Shown here: piece after piece, positions 13,295 to 15,252 of the stretch
Layout of the letters: every line of letters starts with the position of its first letter
How positions within the stretch are numbered: the first letter of the stretch is position 1
DNA from: Actinomycetes bacterium
Lineage (GTDB): Bacteria > Actinomycetota > Acidimicrobiia > Acidimicrobiales > Palsa-688
Direction: 5' to 3'
Assembly: GCA_021819345.1 (NCBI GenBank)
Contig: JAKARG010000020.1
Coordinates: 1-15,252 of the forward strand
DNA: 15,252 nucleotides
Position numbers and translations under genes: made by a program
Notes under the pieces: model-generated
The model's input: only the letters and a program-made list of their open reading frames with translations
Databases searched by the model: none
Told to the model about the DNA's origin: nothing

Positions 13295-14836
13295 TCAACC
13301 CGGGATGGACCCCTCGTCCTCGCCGGCCAGCTCGACCAGGTCGATCCGCCCGGCCTCCGCCGCGCCGCCGGCGCCCACCGCCGGGGCCGCCTCCCCGACG
13401 CCGGCGCCATCCCCTGCGCGGGCGCCATCCCCCGCGCCGGCGCCATGCCCGGCGCCATCCCCGGCGCCGACCGCCGGGGCCGCCACCCCACCGGAGCCTT
13501 CCCCCGCCGACGCGCCGGCGCCCTCTGCCGTCAGGTCGATCACCTGCTGGTCGGTGCGGGCGAGCGGCACGAGGCGCACCGAGATCACCGCGAGCGCCAC
13601 GAGCTGCACGGCGCCAGCGACGACGAACACCTCCCGGTAGGGGACCCGCGAGGCGAGCAGGCCGCCGACCAGGGCTCCGAGGGGCATCGCCGCGAAGAGG
13701 AAGACCCGGAAGACCATCCCCACCCGCCCGAGCAGCTCGGAGGGGATGATCCGCTGGCGCAGGGCGATCGACGCCACGCTGCCGACCGGGACCGCCAGGC
13801 TCTCGAGCAGCAGGAAGCCGACGAAGCCGGCGACCGAGTGCCAGGCGCCGAGGCCGATGTAGGCGAGCCCGGCGACCGCTCCGGCGGCCACGGTGGCGGG
13901 CACCGCCCCAAGGCGCGCCGAGACCCGGTCGGCGACCAGCGCCCCGATCACGTTGCCGACCGCTGCGGCCGCCATCAGCAGCCCGTAGCCGGCGGTCGAG
14001 ACGTGCAGCGACAGGCGGGCGTAGAGCACGAGGATCGAGACCGCCATCAGCTGGCAGAAGGCGAAGGAGCCGACGAGCGGGGCGAGCAGCCGCAGCACCC
14101 GGTGAGAGGCGAACCAGGAGATCCCCTCCCCGAGCTCGGCCCGCAGTCGCCGGCGCCCGCCGGCCGGTTCCGGGGCGGCGGGCCGCCGAGGGATCGCCCG
14201 GCCGACCATCAGCCCCGAGGCACCGAAGGACACCGCGTCGGCGGCGAAGGGCAGTGCCCGGCTGGCCGCCAGCGCCAGGCCCCCGAGGCCCTGGCCGGCG
14301 AACTGCTCGCCGGCGACGTCGGCGGCCCACAGCCGGCTGTTGGCCTTGCCGAGCTGGCCGGCAGGCACCATCGCAGGCAGGCTGGCGAAGGCCGCCGCCT
14401 GGTAGAGCTGGTCCATCAGGCCGATGAGCACCACCGTGGCGTAGAGCGCCACCAGGCTCGCCTGCCCGAGGGCGAGGGCGAGGGCGAAGATCCCGAGGCC
14501 GACGAGGCGCACCCACTCTGCGCCGACGGCCATCGCCCGGCGGGGCCAGCGGTCGGCGAGCACCCCCGCCGGCAGCGACAGGGCGAGCCCCGGGACCAGC
14601 TGGGCGACCGCCACCCCGGCGACGAGCACCGGATCGTGCGTGTAGCGCAGCGACAGCAGGGGGAACGCGACGAGGGCCAGCCCGTCACCGATGGACGAGC
14701 TGGCCGTTGCGGCTACCAGCCACCGGGCCCCGGAGGGCAAGCGACGGGATACACCGTTTCGTCGAGCGGATGAGTGGGCCGGGGCTCGCCGGCGCCGTCG
14801 GGAGTGCTTTGAGTCCGCCAAACATCCCCTCCGCAT
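13295..14836 (-). CDS. MFS transporter (EntS/DHA3-like exporter) with repetitive C-terminal tail
   Basis: A 513-residue major facilitator protein. The membrane core (about residues 35-420) contains about 12 hydrophobic segments. The cytoplasmic loop motif GVLADRWPRR follows the second segment (LVPGLALSLPAGVLADRWPR), and YGLLMAAAAVGNVIGALVAD marks the second half. It resembles the drug/siderophore exporters of the MFS_3/EntS group; the cargo is unknown. The last 75 or so residues are a hydrophilic Gly/Ala/Asp-rich tail (GAGDGAGHGAGAGDGARAGD) built from DNA repeats and ending in IDLVELAGEDEGSIPG, unusual for the family. The start is uncertain: ATG 14836 gives an Arg-rich N-terminus and has TAGCGT at 14860-14855 on the minus strand but no Shine-Dalgarno; TTG 14740, just before the first membrane segment, is possible. 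Confidence 0.88.
   Translation of the reverse strand: MRRGCLADSKHSRRRRRAPAHSSARRNGVSRRLPSGARWLVAATASSSIGDGLALVAFPLLSLRYTHDPVLVAGVAVAQLVPGLALSLPAGVLADRWPRRAMAVGAEWVRLVGLGIFALALALGQASLVALYATVVLIGLMDQLYQAAAFASLPAMVPAGQLGKANSRLWAADVAGEQFAGQGLGGLALAASRALPFAADAVSFGASGLMVGRAIPRRPAAPEPAGGRRRLRAELGEGISWFASHRVLRLLAPLVGSFAFCQLMAVSILVLYARLSLHVSTAGYGLLMAAAAVGNVIGALVADRVSARLGAVPATVAAGAVAGLAYIGLGAWHSVAGFVGFLLLESLAVPVGSVASIALRQRIIPSELLGRVGMVFRVFLFAAMPLGALVGGLLASRVPYREVFVVAGAVQLVALAVISVRLVPLARTDQQVIDLTAEGAGASAGEGSGGVAAPAVGAGDGAGHGAGAGDGARAGDGAGVGEAAPAVGAGGAAEAGRIDLVELAGEDEGSIPG
13371..13484. repeat. Repeat block encoding the MFS C-terminal tail
   Basis: GGCGCCAT occurs at 13403-13410, 13421-13428, 13439-13446 and 13451-13458, spaced 18, 18 and 12 bp. 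A longer unit of 21 bp (13371-13391) recurs at 13464-13484 with one mismatch and encodes the two AAPAVGAG segments. All spacings are multiples of three, so expansion keeps the frame. Confidence 0.85.
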
Positions 14837-14857
14837 CAGAGCTTCGGGGGTCGGACG

Positions 14858-15010
14858 CTAGCACCGGCCCAGCGGAGCCTTGAGCCCGACGATCAAGCCC
14901 AGGCGACGACGCGCAGCATCAGATGTGTGCTCCTTCGAGAAGACCTGTTCGCCAGTTTCGTCGGCGAAGAACCGGAAGTCAAGCCCGGAGCCCGAAGTGA
15001 CCTCCGCCAC
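14858..15010 (-). CDS. Candidate 50-residue protein, possibly DUF1508/YegP-like
   Basis: A short frame from GTG 15010 to TAG 14858. The translation contains LDFRFFADETGEQVFSKEHT and then SDAARRRLGLIVGL. The order aromatic strand, Gly-Glu turn, Ser-x-Glu and an Ala-rich helix resembles DUF1508 (YegP) repeats, where a YRF-strand precedes N-G-E and S-E-x-Y-x-S-K-x-x-A. Composition looks more protein-like than the other five frames here, which are Arg/Ser/Pro-rich. No Shine-Dalgarno is evident; 22 codons upstream of the GTG are open but look non-coding. Its stop overlaps the TAGCGT box proposed for the MFS gene. It may be a genuine small gene, a fragment of one, or chance. Confidence 0.4.
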   Translation of the reverse strand: MAEVTSGSGLDFRFFADETGEQVFSKEHTSDAARRRLGLIVGLKAPLGRC

Positions 15011-15132
15011 CCTGAGGAAGAGCCGGCAATCGGGCCCCCGCCCGGGTGCCGCCCGCTCCCGCGCTCAGGACCCCGGCGCCCGGTGCCGATAGGGACCACA
15101 CCAGGGTCCGCGAGCACGAGGAGGCGGAGGCG

Positions 15133-15252
15133 ATGTCCAACCCCGAGCCCCCGGCACCCGGCGCCAACCGCCGCCCCTGGTTGCTCGTCGCTGCGTTCAC
15201 GAGCCTCGCCGCAGCCGCCTGGGCGGGAGTGCTGGTAGCCGGCCGGGCCGGC
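15133..15252 (+). CDS. Membrane protein of unknown function, N-terminal part (runs off right edge)
   Basis: Forty codons from ATG 15133 to the window edge. A short Pro-rich hydrophilic start (MSNPEPPAPGANRRPW) is followed by one membrane segment (LLVAAFTSLAAAAWAGVLVA), giving an N-in signal-anchor or first transmembrane helix. GAGGAGG at 15118-15124 lies 8 nt upstream of the ATG, a good Shine-Dalgarno. Too little is present to name the protein. Confidence 0.7.
   Translation, partial: MSNPEPPAPGANRRPWLLVAAFTSLAAAAWAGVLVAGRAG

Noticed and set aside
9361..13484. The GGY tract and the GGCGCC repeats as a CRISPR array or transposon end
   Set aside because: Units are short, in frame and inside coding sequence, with no spacers of regular unique sequence and no cas or transposase genes.

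Overview
The window is a GC-rich chromosomal segment from an actinobacterium. Several features point that way: a TIGR03767-type (PPA1498 family) metallophosphoesterase, a methionine aminopeptidase with an N-terminal SEC-C zinc motif, GTG starts, and recurrent TANNNT boxes 6-8 nt before start codons, as expected for leaderless mRNAs. The dnaX-ybaB-recR operon with the SRP RNA gene and a tRNA-Ser upstream fits too. An Acidimicrobiia-like lineage is my best guess, but the sequence alone does not prove it.

Layout from left to right. (1) 1-371, minus: the start of an alpha/beta hydrolase running off the left edge, with lower GC than its neighbours. It is divergent from (2) 507-2141, plus: a TIGR03767 metallophosphoesterase, followed by a 15-bp triplicated repeat that repeats its stop codon in frame. 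(3) 2268-3248, minus: a FEN-like 5'-3' exonuclease, then 3306-3836, minus: a GNAT acetyltransferase. (4) 3837-4265: no intact gene, but decayed pieces that look like a VapBC toxin-antitoxin pair. (5) 4266-5602, minus: methylmalonyl-CoA epimerase and map, overlapping by 4 nt. (6) 5670-6606, plus: a SAM-dependent methyltransferase-like gene broken by one or two frameshifts, then 6671-7855: a thiolase. (7) 7876-11003, minus: the recR, ybaB/ebfC and dnaX cluster, transcribed dnaX to recR. Upstream of it lies a 130-nt small SRP RNA gene (11146-11275, minus), head-to-head with tRNA-Ser(GGA) (11312-11396, plus). (8) 11397-13214: a less GC-rich, repeat-bearing spacer and a stand-alone amino-acid-type adenylation enzyme with no carrier domain. 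(9) 13295-14836, minus: an MFS exporter with a long repetitive Gly/Ala/Asp tail, then a 50-residue candidate gene (14858-15010, minus) and the start of a membrane protein (15133 to the right edge).

Most of the window is housekeeping: the DNA polymerase clamp loader and recombination repair operon, protein targeting RNA, N-terminal methionine removal, and acyl-CoA metabolism (epimerase and thiolase). The accessory-looking parts are the left-edge hydrolase, the VapBC remnant and the stretch after tRNA-Ser carrying the adenylation enzyme. I see no CRISPR array, transposase, integrase, phage gene or complete multi-gene defence or biosynthetic system. The most useful non-obvious observations are the unlisted SRP RNA, the frameshifted methyltransferase that creates a false fusion with thiolase, the decayed VapBC locus, the leaderless promoter pattern, and the orphan adenylation enzyme behind a tRNA.
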